A DNA stretch of 64,000 nt from Marisediminitalea lipolytica (lineage in GTDB: Bacteria > Pseudomonadota > Gammaproteobacteria > Enterobacterales > Alteromonadaceae): the NCBI RefSeq assembly GCF_001758465.1, contig NZ_MJIC01000010.1, positions 62,001-126,000 on the forward strand, read 5' to 3'. This document shows, one piece after another, positions 1-8,369 of the stretch. A model generated the notes under the pieces. It worked only from the letters and a program-made list of their open reading frames with translations. It did no database searches and was not told where the DNA came from. Every line of letters begins with the position of its first letter. Within the stretch, counting starts at the first letter, position 1. A program made the translations under genes and the position numbers.

Positions 1-712
1 CGGCGCTGACATCTTCTTATGTTCGAACAGAGAGGATGCCCGTGATATCTATTTTTCCGCTTGCCACCGCTTTCCTGATAGCCATAATTTCGTTAAGCCC
101 ATTGCCCGTCATTTTTATTCTGAGTTTTTTGAAGCTATCGACAAAGGTATCGAGCACCGTTTAATCAGGGCGTCAGAAACTTGTCGTGAACGTATAGCAG
201 AGTGGATGAGATACAGCAATATTGCACCACAGCGGGCGATTACCCTGACACTCAGAGAGTCAACAGCACACAATGACCGCAATAGCGAACTGGCCATCTG
301 GCACCAGGTAGCCACTGCGCTTACCCAGGCCGGTTATCGGGTGATTGTGGTACGGGATACCGCTAAGGCACTGTTTCCATTAGGGTGGCAGAGTATTGAT
401 GAGTTCCCCGTAGCCGCCCTGGATGTTGAAATGAGGACGGCGCTGTATGAGCAGAGCTGGCTGAATCTTGGAGTGTGTAACGGTCCGGCAGTACTTTGCT
501 TTCTCATGGCGCAATGTCGCTATCTATTCTTTGGCATGTATAATGCTTCTTGTACCTCAAACACTTACGAACACCTGGAAAAAGTCGGGATTAAAAGAGA
601 CCGGGATCAGATTGCTGGCGCTGGCGATGGTCAGTATATCTGCTGGGATGATATCACGGCTGAAAACGTACTTTTTGCAATACAACAAAAATTTGGAGTA
701 ACCATCCAATGA
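1..712 (+). CDS. Unrecognised glycan-cluster protein, 5' end outside window
   Basis: The reading frame is open from base 2, so the gene begins upstream of the window and at least 236 residues are visible. An internal ATG at 206 is not a convincing start because the upstream frame is uninterrupted and protein-like. No enzyme motif was recognised. The visible part has an alpha/beta pattern, with a stretch ITLTLRE followed by a helix and GYRVIVVRD, and a C-terminal part with LNLGVCNGPAVLCF and QYICWDD. That layout weakly resembles the product at 10355-11218 and would fit a GT-B-like glycosyltransferase fold, which is inference only. The stop overlaps the next start (ATGA), indicating translational coupling to the sugar genes. 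Confidence 0.7.
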   Translation, partial: GADIFLCSNREDARDIYFSACHRFPDSHNFVKPIARHFYSEFFEAIDKGIEHRLIRASETCRERIAEWMRYSNIAPQRAITLTLRESTAHNDRNSELAIWHQVATALTQAGYRVIVVRDTAKALFPLGWQSIDEFPVAALDVEMRTALYEQSWLNLGVCNGPAVLCFLMAQCRYLFFGMYNASCTSNTYEHLEKVGIKRDRDQIAGAGDGQYICWDDITAENVLFAIQQKFGVTIQ

Positions 713-1647
713 GAATTTTAGTGACCGGCGCATGCGGTTATAAAGGCTCGGTGTTGATCCCGAAGCTTTTACGGGACGGATATTCAGTTGATGCGCTGGA
801 CATTCAGTGGTTTGGTAATTTTTTACCGGAACACGAGAATTTAAACGTGATCCACCACGACGTGCGCGATACCGCAGCGATTAATTTAGCGGGTATAGAT
901 GCCATTATTCATCTGGCCTCGGTGGCTAATGACCCCTGTGGTGATCTTGACCCCAAGCTCACCTGGGAAGTGAGTGCGCTGGCCACCATGCAGCTGGCCG
1001 ATCGCGCTGCCAGAGAAGGGATAAAGCACTTTATCTACGCTTCTTCGGGCAGTGTTTATGGTGTTAAGGATGAAGATCAGGTGACTGAGGATTTAACCTT
1101 AGAGCCGATATCCGAATACAACAAAACCAAGATGGTGTCTGAGCGGGTATTGCTAAGCTATGCCGACCAGATGACCGTACAGATTGTGCGTCCGGCAACA
1201 GTGTGTGGTTTATCACCAAGAATGCGCCTTGATGTAGCCGTCAATATGTTGACCATGCAGGCGTTATTAAACGGCGAGATCACGGTATTTGGTGGCAAAC
1301 AGGCGCGGCCCAATATTCACATTGACGACATTACCGATCTTTATTTGTTTTTGTTGGCAAACCCACAGCACACCGGCGTGTATAACGCAGGATTTGAAAA
1401 TATCACGATTCTTGATATTGCCGAGCAAATTAAAAACAGCATCGAAACCAATATCGTGGTGACACCGTCGAATGATCCTCGCTCGTACCGGATTAATTCA
1501 GACCGCTTACTGGCCACCGGGTTTACCCCTAAAAAAACGGTACAGGATGCCATAGACGAGATTACCGCGGCTTTCCATAGTGGCAAGCTAACCAATGAGG
1601 ATCGTTGGTATAACCTTAAGTGGATGCAGCAGGAAGTCTTAAAATGA
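709..1647 (+). CDS. NAD-dependent epimerase/dehydratase (extended SDR)
   Basis: This 312-residue protein is a nucleotide-sugar-type extended SDR. It has the Rossmann motif TGACGYKG at residues 6-13, the SSGSVYG segment at 112-118, and the catalytic pair Tyr137 and Lys141 in YNKTK, so the active site is intact. Such enzymes oxidise, epimerise or dehydrate the sugar of an NDP-sugar. The substrate cannot be read from sequence. It overlaps the previous gene by 4 bp and the following isomerase by 4 bp (ATGA), so it belongs to the same operon. Given the neighbouring heptose enzymes, the substrate may be an NDP-heptose (inference). Confidence 0.9.
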   Translation: MRILVTGACGYKGSVLIPKLLRDGYSVDALDIQWFGNFLPEHENLNVIHHDVRDTAAINLAGIDAIIHLASVANDPCGDLDPKLTWEVSALATMQLADRAAREGIKHFIYASSGSVYGVKDEDQVTEDLTLEPISEYNKTKMVSERVLLSYADQMTVQIVRPATVCGLSPRMRLDVAVNMLTMQALLNGEITVFGGKQARPNIHIDDITDLYLFLLANPQHTGVYNAGFENITILDIAEQIKNSIETNIVVTPSNDPRSYRINSDRLLATGFTPKKTVQDAIDEITAAFHSGKLTNEDRWYNLKWMQQEVLK

Positions 1648-2207
1648 AAGCCTTCATTGAGCAATATCAATCCCGACTGGCAGCACAAATTGCCGCGCTG
1701 GACAGCGATGCCATAGAACAACTGGCGGTAACCTTAATTGATTGCGTAAAGCACCAGCGTCAGGTGTTTATTTGTGGCAATGGCGGCAGCGCTGGTAACG
1801 CGATGCATCTTGCCAATGATTTCCTCTACGGCATTAGTCCGGATGGTTCCAGGGCGCTTAATGTTGAAGCGCTGCCAGCAAATTCGGCAGTGGTAACCTG
1901 TTTGGGCAATGACATTGGCTATGCCAACATTTTTGCGCATCAGTTAAAGGTGAAGGCTAAAGCGGATGATGTGCTGATAGTGCTGTCAGGCAGTGGTAAT
2001 TCAGAGAATATTGTAGCTGCATTAAACGTGGCCAAAGAAACCGGCATGAAAAGCTTTGCTATTGTTGGGTTTACCGGTGGTAAGGCCCGTACTCTGGCGG
2101 ACTGCTCTATTTACAATGAAATACATGATATGCAGGTGGCTGAGGATTTACAGTTAATTGTTGGTCATATGCTGATGCAATATCTGTGTGAGGCGTTGGC
2201 AAAATGA
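1644..2207 (+). CDS. SIS-domain phosphoheptose isomerase (GmhA-like)
   Basis: The 187-residue product is a SIS domain protein of the GmhA type, which converts sedoheptulose 7-phosphate to a heptose 7-phosphate. Characteristic segments are GNGGSAGNA at residues 45-53 and SGSGNS at 115-120, the phosphosugar-binding loops. The start was set at 1644, where ATGA overlaps the stop of the upstream epimerase. An in-frame ATG at 1620 lies inside that gene and is less likely. GmhA-like paralogues in glycan clusters normally feed GDP- or ADP-heptose made for capsule, O-antigen or flagellin glycans rather than LPS core. That fits the HldE-like and nucleotidyltransferase genes on the opposite strand at 12797-14997. 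Confidence 0.9.
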   Translation: MKAFIEQYQSRLAAQIAALDSDAIEQLAVTLIDCVKHQRQVFICGNGGSAGNAMHLANDFLYGISPDGSRALNVEALPANSAVVTCLGNDIGYANIFAHQLKVKAKADDVLIVLSGSGNSENIVAALNVAKETGMKSFAIVGFTGGKARTLADCSIYNEIHDMQVAEDLQLIVGHMLMQYLCEALAK

Positions 2208-3193
2208 GTGATACCGTTGCGATTTTAGGCAGTAATTCATTTTCTGGTGCCAGCTATGCTAAATATCTGCTGAGTCAGGGCAAACAAGTGATTGCCATCA
2301 GCCGTTCGCCGGAACCGGTTGAGGCTTTGTTACCTTACAAATGGGTTGACCATCAACAGCTGAAATTTCATCAGCTTGATTTGAATCGCGACCTTGATGC
2401 GATTGATGCGCTGCTGGACGAGCATAAAGTGCCGGTAGTGGTGAACTTTGCGGCGCAGAGTATGGTTGGACAGTCCTGGGACTGGCCTGAGCACTGGTTT
2501 ATGACCAACGCTGTATCGACGATTAAGTTACATAACCGGTTGCGGCATAAAGATTACCTTGACCGTTATGTGCATATTTCAACGCCGGAAGTGTACGGTT
2601 CCATGTCGGGCTTTGTGGCTGAACATGACCACTATACGCCAAGCACTCCCTATGCAGTATCTCGTGCGGCTGCCGATTTAAGCCTCAAAACTTTCTTCGA
2701 TGTGCATCAGTTTCCGGTGGTTTCTACCCGCGCGGCAAATGTATACGGCCCGGGTCAGCAACTCTATCGGATTATCCCTAAAACCATGATGAGTATTCTG
2801 CTTGGTCAGAAATTACCCTTACATGGCGGCGGCCACTCAGAGCGTTCATTTATTCATATCGACGATGTGTCGTCGGCCACGCAATTGATTGCCGAGCAGG
2901 GCACGTTGGGAGAAAGCTACCATATCTCTACCGAGCGCACCGTAACAATACGCGCCCTGGTAGAAATGATTTGCGAGCTCATGAACGTGAATATTCACGA
3001 CGTATGTGAAATTACCGAAGACAGACCCGGTAAGGACTCCGCTTATTTACTGGATGCGACCAAACTGCGCAGCCAGTTAGGCTGGTGCGACAAGATTAGC
3101 CTTGAGCAAGGCCTGGCGGAAACCCTGTCATGGGTTAACCGTTACTTTGATGTGCTAAAACATCAGCCGTTATCCTACGAACATAAAGAATAG
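2204..3193 (+). CDS. NDP-sugar 4,6-dehydratase-like extended SDR with variant active site
   Basis: The 329-residue protein resembles RmlB/GMD-type nucleotide-sugar 4,6-dehydratases. It has a GSNSFSG dinucleotide loop at residues 9-15, NFAAQSMVG at 81-89, and the STPEVYG region at 126-132. Two catalytic positions differ from the textbook family. The YxxxK motif reads YAVSR (Tyr150, Arg154 instead of Lys), and the Thr-Asp-Glu triad reads Thr127-Pro128-Glu129. The rest of the fold is well kept, including the C-terminal substrate region with HIDDV, so it is probably a functional subgroup rather than a decayed gene. The start overlaps the isomerase stop by 4 bp. The exact reaction is unknown; a keto-sugar intermediate for branching would make sense. 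Confidence 0.85.
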   Translation: MSDTVAILGSNSFSGASYAKYLLSQGKQVIAISRSPEPVEALLPYKWVDHQQLKFHQLDLNRDLDAIDALLDEHKVPVVVNFAAQSMVGQSWDWPEHWFMTNAVSTIKLHNRLRHKDYLDRYVHISTPEVYGSMSGFVAEHDHYTPSTPYAVSRAAADLSLKTFFDVHQFPVVSTRAANVYGPGQQLYRIIPKTMMSILLGQKLPLHGGGHSERSFIHIDDVSSATQLIAEQGTLGESYHISTERTVTIRALVEMICELMNVNIHDVCEITEDRPGKDSAYLLDATKLRSQLGWCDKISLEQGLAETLSWVNRYFDVLKHQPLSYEHKE

Positions 3194-3206
3194 GACGTTA
3201 TTTCAT

Positions 3207-3860
3207 ATGGAAATCGACCTGCTACGAAATTACCCAAAAACCAAACGTAATACCCAGGCGCGCAGCGAAGAAAAAACGCCGGAAGTCCGGGCGATTGCCC
3301 GCCAGTTTGGCGCCGAATTTTTTGACGGCGATCGCCAGTATGGCTACGGCGGATTTAGTTATCAGTCTCGCTTCTGGCAACCGGTCATCCCTGATCTTAA
3401 GGCGCAGTATGGTTTAACCGCAGACAGCAAAGTATTGGATGTAGGTTGTGCAAAAGGCTTCTTCCTTTACGACCTTGAGCAGATTATCCCCGGCATTACG
3501 GCCAAAGGTGTTGATATTTCTGAATATGCCATTACTAATGCTAAGCCCGAGGTCGCTGCCAACATGCAGGTAGCCTGTGCCACTGATTTGCCCTTTGAAG
3601 ACGATAGCTTTGATTTGGTGATGAGCGTTAACACCGTGCATAACCTTGAAAAAGACGCCTGTGGTAAAGCGTTGCAGGAAATTATGCGGGTGAGTCGTGG
3701 CAACGCGTTTATCACCGTGGATGCCTATCGCGACGACGAAGAAAAAGCGCGCATGTACGAATGGAATCTGACGGCTAAAACCATTATGCATGTGGATGAA
3801 TGGAAAGCATTTTTCAAAGAGGTTGGTTATACCGGCGACTATTACTGGTTTATTCCATGA
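3207..3860 (+). CDS. Class I SAM-dependent methyltransferase
   Basis: The 217-residue protein carries SAM motif I (VLDVGCAKGFFL, residues 76-87), an acidic loop GVDISEYA at 101-108, and LPFEDDSFDLVMS at 128-140, typical of the Methyltransf_11 family. It lacks a recognisable substrate domain, so the acceptor cannot be named. A sugar or sugar nucleotide is likely from context. It starts 13 bp after the preceding dehydratase-like gene. Its stop overlaps the E1-alpha start as ATGA, so the two are translationally coupled. Confidence 0.88.
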   Translation: MEIDLLRNYPKTKRNTQARSEEKTPEVRAIARQFGAEFFDGDRQYGYGGFSYQSRFWQPVIPDLKAQYGLTADSKVLDVGCAKGFFLYDLEQIIPGITAKGVDISEYAITNAKPEVAANMQVACATDLPFEDDSFDLVMSVNTVHNLEKDACGKALQEIMRVSRGNAFITVDAYRDDEEKARMYEWNLTAKTIMHVDEWKAFFKEVGYTGDYYWFIP

Positions 3861-4816
3861 ACAGCTTGCTTGAGCATTACCAGAACATGCTGCGCATTCG
3901 ACGGGTCGAAGAAGCGATTGCGGCCCGTTACTCTGAACAGCAAATGCGCTGTCCCACGCATTTATCCATCGGGCAGGAAGCCGCAGCGGTTGGTGTGTCT
4001 GCCAGCCTGACGGTGAAGGATAAAGCCTATAGCTCCCATCGGGCCCATGCCCATTATCTGGCCAAAGGCGGCTCGCTTGATGCGTTAATTGCGGAGCTTT
4101 ATGGTAAGCAAACCGGTTGTACGGGCGGGCGCGGCGGCTCCATGCACCTGACAGATTTAAGCGCAGGCTTTGTTGCCAGTACGGCCATTGTAGGTAACAG
4201 TATTCCTCTGGCCGTAGGCAACGCGCTGCATCAACAGGTGCAAAAACTCGATGAAATATCGGTAACCTATTTTGGTGAAGGTGCCACCGAGGAAGGGGCC
4301 TTTTACGAGTCGGCTAACTTTGCTGCGCTGCGTAAGCTACCTGTATTATTTGTTTGTGAGAACAACCGCTATTCCGTATACAGCCCGTTATCGGTGCGTC
4401 AGCCTGAATCCCGCTCTATAGTAGCCCTCGCCAATGCGATTGGGCTTAACGCTATCGAAGTCGATGGTAACGATGTGGAACAGGTGGCAGCGGCAACGGC
4501 CGAACTGGTTAAGGGCATTCGAAATGGTGACGGTCCGGCGCTGATTGAATGCCATACCTACCGGCACCGCGAACATTGCGGCCCCAACTTTGATGATGAT
4601 TTAGGCTACCGGCCAGAAGATGAGGTGGCGCATTGGTTAGCACGGGATCCGGTAACCTTGTTGCAGCAAAAACTGCTCGATCTGGGCGCATCTGCGCAAC
4701 AGCTGGAAGCCCTGGACGGCAAAATTGGCAGTGAAATAGCCAACGCATTTGAGCTTGCTCAGGTGGCCGATTTCCCCAATCCGGATGATAATGAGCGGTT
4801 TGTCTATGCAGAGTAA
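3857..4816 (+). CDS. TPP-dependent dehydrogenase E1 alpha-like subunit
   Basis: This 319-residue protein is homologous to the alpha subunit of 2-oxoacid/acetoin dehydrogenase E1. Visible signatures are SSHRAHAHYLAKG around residues 59-71, GGRGGSMHL at 90-98, and the TPP/Mg motif that begins GEGATEEG at 140-147 and ends at Asn169-Asn170. The start was placed at 3857 (ATGA overlap with the methyltransferase) rather than the upstream ATG at 3800. It pairs with the beta subunit directly downstream. No E2 or E3 gene lies nearby, so it is unlikely to serve a keto-acid dehydrogenase complex. In actinomycete antibiotic clusters similar E1 pairs attach two-carbon branches to sugars, a plausible role here by inference. 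Confidence 0.92.
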   Translation: MNSLLEHYQNMLRIRRVEEAIAARYSEQQMRCPTHLSIGQEAAAVGVSASLTVKDKAYSSHRAHAHYLAKGGSLDALIAELYGKQTGCTGGRGGSMHLTDLSAGFVASTAIVGNSIPLAVGNALHQQVQKLDEISVTYFGEGATEEGAFYESANFAALRKLPVLFVCENNRYSVYSPLSVRQPESRSIVALANAIGLNAIEVDGNDVEQVAAATAELVKGIRNGDGPALIECHTYRHREHCGPNFDDDLGYRPEDEVAHWLARDPVTLLQQKLLDLGASAQQLEALDGKIGSEIANAFELAQVADFPNPDDNERFVYAE

Positions 4817-5882
4817 TCAAACGACCACTTTCGCCGAGCAAATTAATCAGGCTCAGCATCAGGCAATGCAGGACGATCCTGCCATGTTAGCTTTTGGCCT
4901 GGGTATTTCCGATCCGAAGGGCATTTTTGGCACCACCACCGGTCTGGCTGAAAGCTTCGGTCATGAGCGCGTGTTTGATATGCCCACCGCCGAAAATGGC
5001 ATGACCGGGATAGGCATTGGGGCGGCCCTGGCGGGTAGCCGGGTACTGATGACGCATCAGCGGCTCGATTTTTTCTTACTGGCAATGGATCAACTGGTTA
5101 ATAACGCCGCCAAGTGGCATTACATGTTCAATGGGCAGATGAAAGTACCGTTGACTATTCGCCTTATTATTGGTCGCGGCTGGGGACAAGGTCCTACCCA
5201 TGCACAGAACCTGCAATCCTGGTTTGCGCATATTCCCGGGCTTAAAGTGATAACGCCGAGCAAAACGGATGCCGTCGCTGCACAGTTGTACAGTGCCATT
5301 ATGGATGACAGTCCGGTGATATTTATTGAGCACCGCTGGCTACATCAGCAACAGTGTGAAACCAGCCAGATTAAACCACTTACGCTGCGCCCTGAGCCGG
5401 TCAGAGTGCACAAAACGGGAGCGGATTATACTATCGTTGCTAACAGCTATATGGTGCTCGAGTCATTGATCGCAGCGCGTAAACTGGCTGAACTGGGCAT
5501 TGATGCTGAGGTATTGGAAACCGCTGAACTAGAGCCTGCCTGTTGGCAACCGGTTTATCAGTCCGTAGCGAAAACTGGTCGCCTGCTGGTTTGTGATAGC
5601 GCACATACTTCATTTTCGGTGGCGGCCGAAATCATCAGTAGTGTAACCGAACGCTGTTTCGGGCAGCTAAAACAAGCCCCGTTGCGGCTAGGCTTGCCGG
5701 ATTATCCCGAGCCAACCAGTATCGCCCTGACTAAACATTTTTATCCATCCGCCGATAGCATTACAAAGAAGGTAATGATGTCGTTGCAGCGTGAGTTACC
5801 CGCGAGCATTCAAGATGCTGACGAACATCATTCAACACGGCCTCATGATGTCCCTGGGGAATGGTTCAAAGGACCTTTTTAA
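4806..5882 (+). CDS. TPP-dependent dehydrogenase E1 beta-like subunit
   Basis: The 358-residue partner of the E1 alpha-like protein has the transketolase pyrimidine-binding fold, with the conserved activating glutamate in PTAENGMTGIG (Glu63). It also has the GQGPTHAQNLQSWFAHIPG loop typical of E1 beta subunits. The start at 4806 overlaps the alpha-subunit stop by 11 bp. An in-frame ATG at 4749 would overlap much further and is less likely. Together the two subunits would form a heterotetramer that decarboxylates a 2-oxo acid such as pyruvate and transfers the TPP-bound acyl group. In this setting the acceptor could be a keto-sugar nucleotide, but this is inferred from context only. Confidence 0.92.
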   Translation: MQSNQTTTFAEQINQAQHQAMQDDPAMLAFGLGISDPKGIFGTTTGLAESFGHERVFDMPTAENGMTGIGIGAALAGSRVLMTHQRLDFFLLAMDQLVNNAAKWHYMFNGQMKVPLTIRLIIGRGWGQGPTHAQNLQSWFAHIPGLKVITPSKTDAVAAQLYSAIMDDSPVIFIEHRWLHQQQCETSQIKPLTLRPEPVRVHKTGADYTIVANSYMVLESLIAARKLAELGIDAEVLETAELEPACWQPVYQSVAKTGRLLVCDSAHTSFSVAAEIISSVTERCFGQLKQAPLRLGLPDYPEPTSIALTKHFYPSADSITKKVMMSLQRELPASIQDADEHHSTRPHDVPGEWFKGPF

Positions 5883-5887
5883 TCAGT

Positions 5888-6667
5888 ATGAATCTAAATA
5901 TAAACAATAAATTAGCCCTTGTGACAGGCGCATCCGGCGGCTTAGGCCGGGCAATTGCACAATCACTGTGTGCCGAAGGCGCCAGTGTTATCTGGGTGGC
6001 CAGAAGTGAGCAAACGCTTAAATCCCTGACGGCCCAGGCTGAGCAGGAATACGGCACCAAACAATATGCAGTTTGTGCCGATTTAAAAGATAAAGCGGGT
6101 GCCTTAAAGCTTATCGATGCGCTGGAACAGCAAGGGTTACAACCGGATATCGTGGTCAACAATGTTGGCGGAAATCTGGATATGCCGGATCCGCTGAGTC
6201 CGACGGACAGCTGGCGCGATGTGATGGAGTTTAATCTGTTTAATGCGATTGAAATCAATAACGCATTGTTACCGTCAATGCGCAGCAAGAAGTGGGGACG
6301 AATTTGTCATGTCTCTTCTATCGCGTCGCTGGAAAATCAGGGGACGCCCATGTACTGCGCGGCAAAAGCCGCATTGAATGCTTATGTGCGTAGTGTTGGT
6401 CGCTATGTGTCGGCCGACAACGTCATTATGACAGCGGTACTTCCGGGCGCGGTATTTACCGAAGGCGGCTATTGGGATACCACTTTGCAGGAGCGCCCTG
6501 AACACGTCGAAAAATATTTAAATGAGCGAATGGCTATAAAGCGCTTTGGGACGCCTGAAGAGATTAGTAATTTTGTCGCATTCCTGGTGTCGGAACATGC
6601 TTCGTTTGCCGTCGGTTCAGCCGTGTTGCTGGATGGTGGTCAGGGCAGAGTATTCTTTGAGGGCTGA
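5888..6667 (+). CDS. Short-chain dehydrogenase/reductase
   Basis: This 259-residue classical SDR has TGASGGLG at residues 13-20, NNVGG at 91-95, catalytic Ser144, and Tyr156/Lys160 in YCAAK. It is similar in length to FabG-type reductases, but the context argues for a sugar substrate. The start was set at 5888, 5 bp after the E1-beta stop, instead of an earlier in-frame ATG at 5861 inside that gene. The most economical guess is that it reduces a keto group created or introduced by the upstream TPP enzyme pair. This is not shown by the sequence. Confidence 0.88.
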   Translation: MNLNINNKLALVTGASGGLGRAIAQSLCAEGASVIWVARSEQTLKSLTAQAEQEYGTKQYAVCADLKDKAGALKLIDALEQQGLQPDIVVNNVGGNLDMPDPLSPTDSWRDVMEFNLFNAIEINNALLPSMRSKKWGRICHVSSIASLENQGTPMYCAAKAALNAYVRSVGRYVSADNVIMTAVLPGAVFTEGGYWDTTLQERPEHVEKYLNERMAIKRFGTPEEISNFVAFLVSEHASFAVGSAVLLDGGQGRVFFEG

Positions 6668-6672
6668 ACAGT

Positions 6673-7443
6673 ATGCTGAATAAAGCGTTAAGACGTCGAA
6701 TTGTCGAAATCGTTACCAAAGCGAAAGAAGGGCATATCCCCAGTTCGTTTTCCATTGTCGATCTGATCGATCATATCTACGGAAATCTGTTGCGCTTTGA
6801 CCCGCAAAACCCCGACTGGCAGGAGCGGGATCAGTTTATTCTGTCCAAAGGGCATGGCTGTGCGGGATTATATGTCGTGCTGGAAAAGTATGGCTTGTTA
6901 AGTGCTGACCAACTGGCGTCTTATTCAATGACCGGCGGCATACTCGGCGGCCACCCGGATAGAACAACCGTACCTTTTGTTGAAGCTTCAACAGGCTCCC
7001 TTGGTCATGGTTTTCCATTCTCAGTAGGCATTGCCCTGGCCAATAAAATCAAACAACTCCCCGGGCGTGTTATCACTTTGGTGGGTGATGGCGAGTGTCA
7101 CGAGGGCACGATTTGGGAATCTGCCCACGTGGCGGCAAATCAAAAGCTGGATAACCTTACCGTGGTGGTTGACTGGAATCAGTCTGGCGCGCAACTGTGC
7201 CCGGTTGATGATTTACCGGCAAAATGGCGGGCATTTGGCTGGCAAACTCACGTTTTTAATGGCCATGATGCGGCTGAAATCGAAGCGGCTTTTGCCCTGG
7301 TAGGAAAGGCTGATGGCCCCCTGGCGCTGGTGGCAAAAAATATCAAAGGCCATGGGGCTAAGCTCACCGAAGGGCATGGCCGCTGGCATCATCGGATACC
7401 CGATGAACAAGAATATCAGGAACTGATGGAAGCATTGTCATGA
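6673..7443 (+). CDS. Transketolase, N-terminal subunit
   Basis: The 256-residue protein corresponds to the TPP pyrophosphate-binding half of transketolase. It carries SKGHG at residues 58-62 and a TPP/Mg motif starting at GDGECHEG (138-145) and ending at Asn169. It is separate from the C-terminal half, which overlaps it by 4 bp downstream, a split arrangement common for secondary-metabolism transketolases. The enzyme would move two-carbon ketol units between sugar phosphates, for example to make sedoheptulose 7-phosphate for the GmhA-like isomerase in the same operon, or to extend a sugar chain. A housekeeping transketolase is presumably encoded elsewhere. Confidence 0.93.
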   Translation: MLNKALRRRIVEIVTKAKEGHIPSSFSIVDLIDHIYGNLLRFDPQNPDWQERDQFILSKGHGCAGLYVVLEKYGLLSADQLASYSMTGGILGGHPDRTTVPFVEASTGSLGHGFPFSVGIALANKIKQLPGRVITLVGDGECHEGTIWESAHVAANQKLDNLTVVVDWNQSGAQLCPVDDLPAKWRAFGWQTHVFNGHDAAEIEAAFALVGKADGPLALVAKNIKGHGAKLTEGHGRWHHRIPDEQEYQELMEALS

Positions 7444-8369
7444 AAGGCTTACGCGAACAATTTGCTGACACCATGCTGCGCATTGGCCAGCAAGACGAAT
7501 CCTTAGTTGTCATGGTTGGCGATATCAGTCATGGCATTTTACAGCCCTTTGCCAAAGCATGCCCGGGACGATTTTTCAATATCGGTATCCTGGAGCCAAG
7601 CATGGTTTCCATGGCTGCTGGTTTTGCCAAACAAGGTCTGGTTCCGGTGACACACACCATTGCACCGTTCCTGATTGAACGCTCATTTGAACAGCTTAAG
7701 CTGGATTTTGGTTACCAGGCGCTTGCTGGCAATTTTATCTCGGTAGGTGGCGCTTTCGACTATGCGCAACTTGGCTGTAGTCATCACTGTTATACCGACG
7801 TGTCATTGCTTGCTCATTTGCCTGGTTCCCAGGTATTTTGTCCGGGCTCTGCGGTGGAACTGGATGTTCTGTTTAGTTCCCAATACCGCGCCAATGCGAT
7901 TAATTACTTCCGCTTAACCGAAAACCCTCATGGCGTCGAATTTGCCCCTGAAAGTATTAAACCCGGCAAGATTATTAGCGCCCGGGAAGGTCAGGACGTC
8001 ACCATCATTGCCTTAGGACCGCAGTTAAAAAATGCCCTGAGTGCAGCAACCTCGCTTAGTGCACGCGGCATCGAAGCAGAAGTCCTTTATGTCCATACCT
8101 TCAAGCCTTTCGATGCGGCTGCGGTGGTCGACAGCCTGACGAAAACACGGCGGATAGTGGTAGTAGAGGAATTATCTGCCCAGGACGGTTTGTATAACGC
8201 GGTGCTCAGAGCGTGGGACGGGCGTGGACGAATGTTAAGCCGACAGCTCGCTATCAACGAATTTATTCATGGTTATGGCAGCTACGAAGACTTATGTGAA
8301 CGCAGCGGTCTGTCCGCCGGGCACATTGAGCAAGCCGCAGCCGAGCTGGTGAGCCATGAAGTGGATTGA
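7440..8369 (+). CDS. Transketolase, C-terminal subunit
   Basis: The 309-residue protein contains the pyrimidine-binding domain and the C-terminal domain of transketolase. The conserved glutamate that activates TPP is Glu52 in NIGILEPSM. The start overlaps the N-terminal subunit stop (ATGA), so the two halves are made together. Its end overlaps the next gene by 14 bp. This is the second complete TPP enzyme in the locus after the E1 pair, which is unusual for a sugar cluster. Confidence 0.93.
   Translation: MKGLREQFADTMLRIGQQDESLVVMVGDISHGILQPFAKACPGRFFNIGILEPSMVSMAAGFAKQGLVPVTHTIAPFLIERSFEQLKLDFGYQALAGNFISVGGAFDYAQLGCSHHCYTDVSLLAHLPGSQVFCPGSAVELDVLFSSQYRANAINYFRLTENPHGVEFAPESIKPGKIISAREGQDVTIIALGPQLKNALSAATSLSARGIEAEVLYVHTFKPFDAAAVVDSLTKTRRIVVVEELSAQDGLYNAVLRAWDGRGRMLSRQLAINEFIHGYGSYEDLCERSGLSAGHIEQAAAELVSHEVD

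Noticed and set aside
206..712. Complete 168-residue gene beginning at ATG 206
   Set aside because: The frame is open and protein-like from base 2, so this is the inner part of a longer gene that starts before the window.
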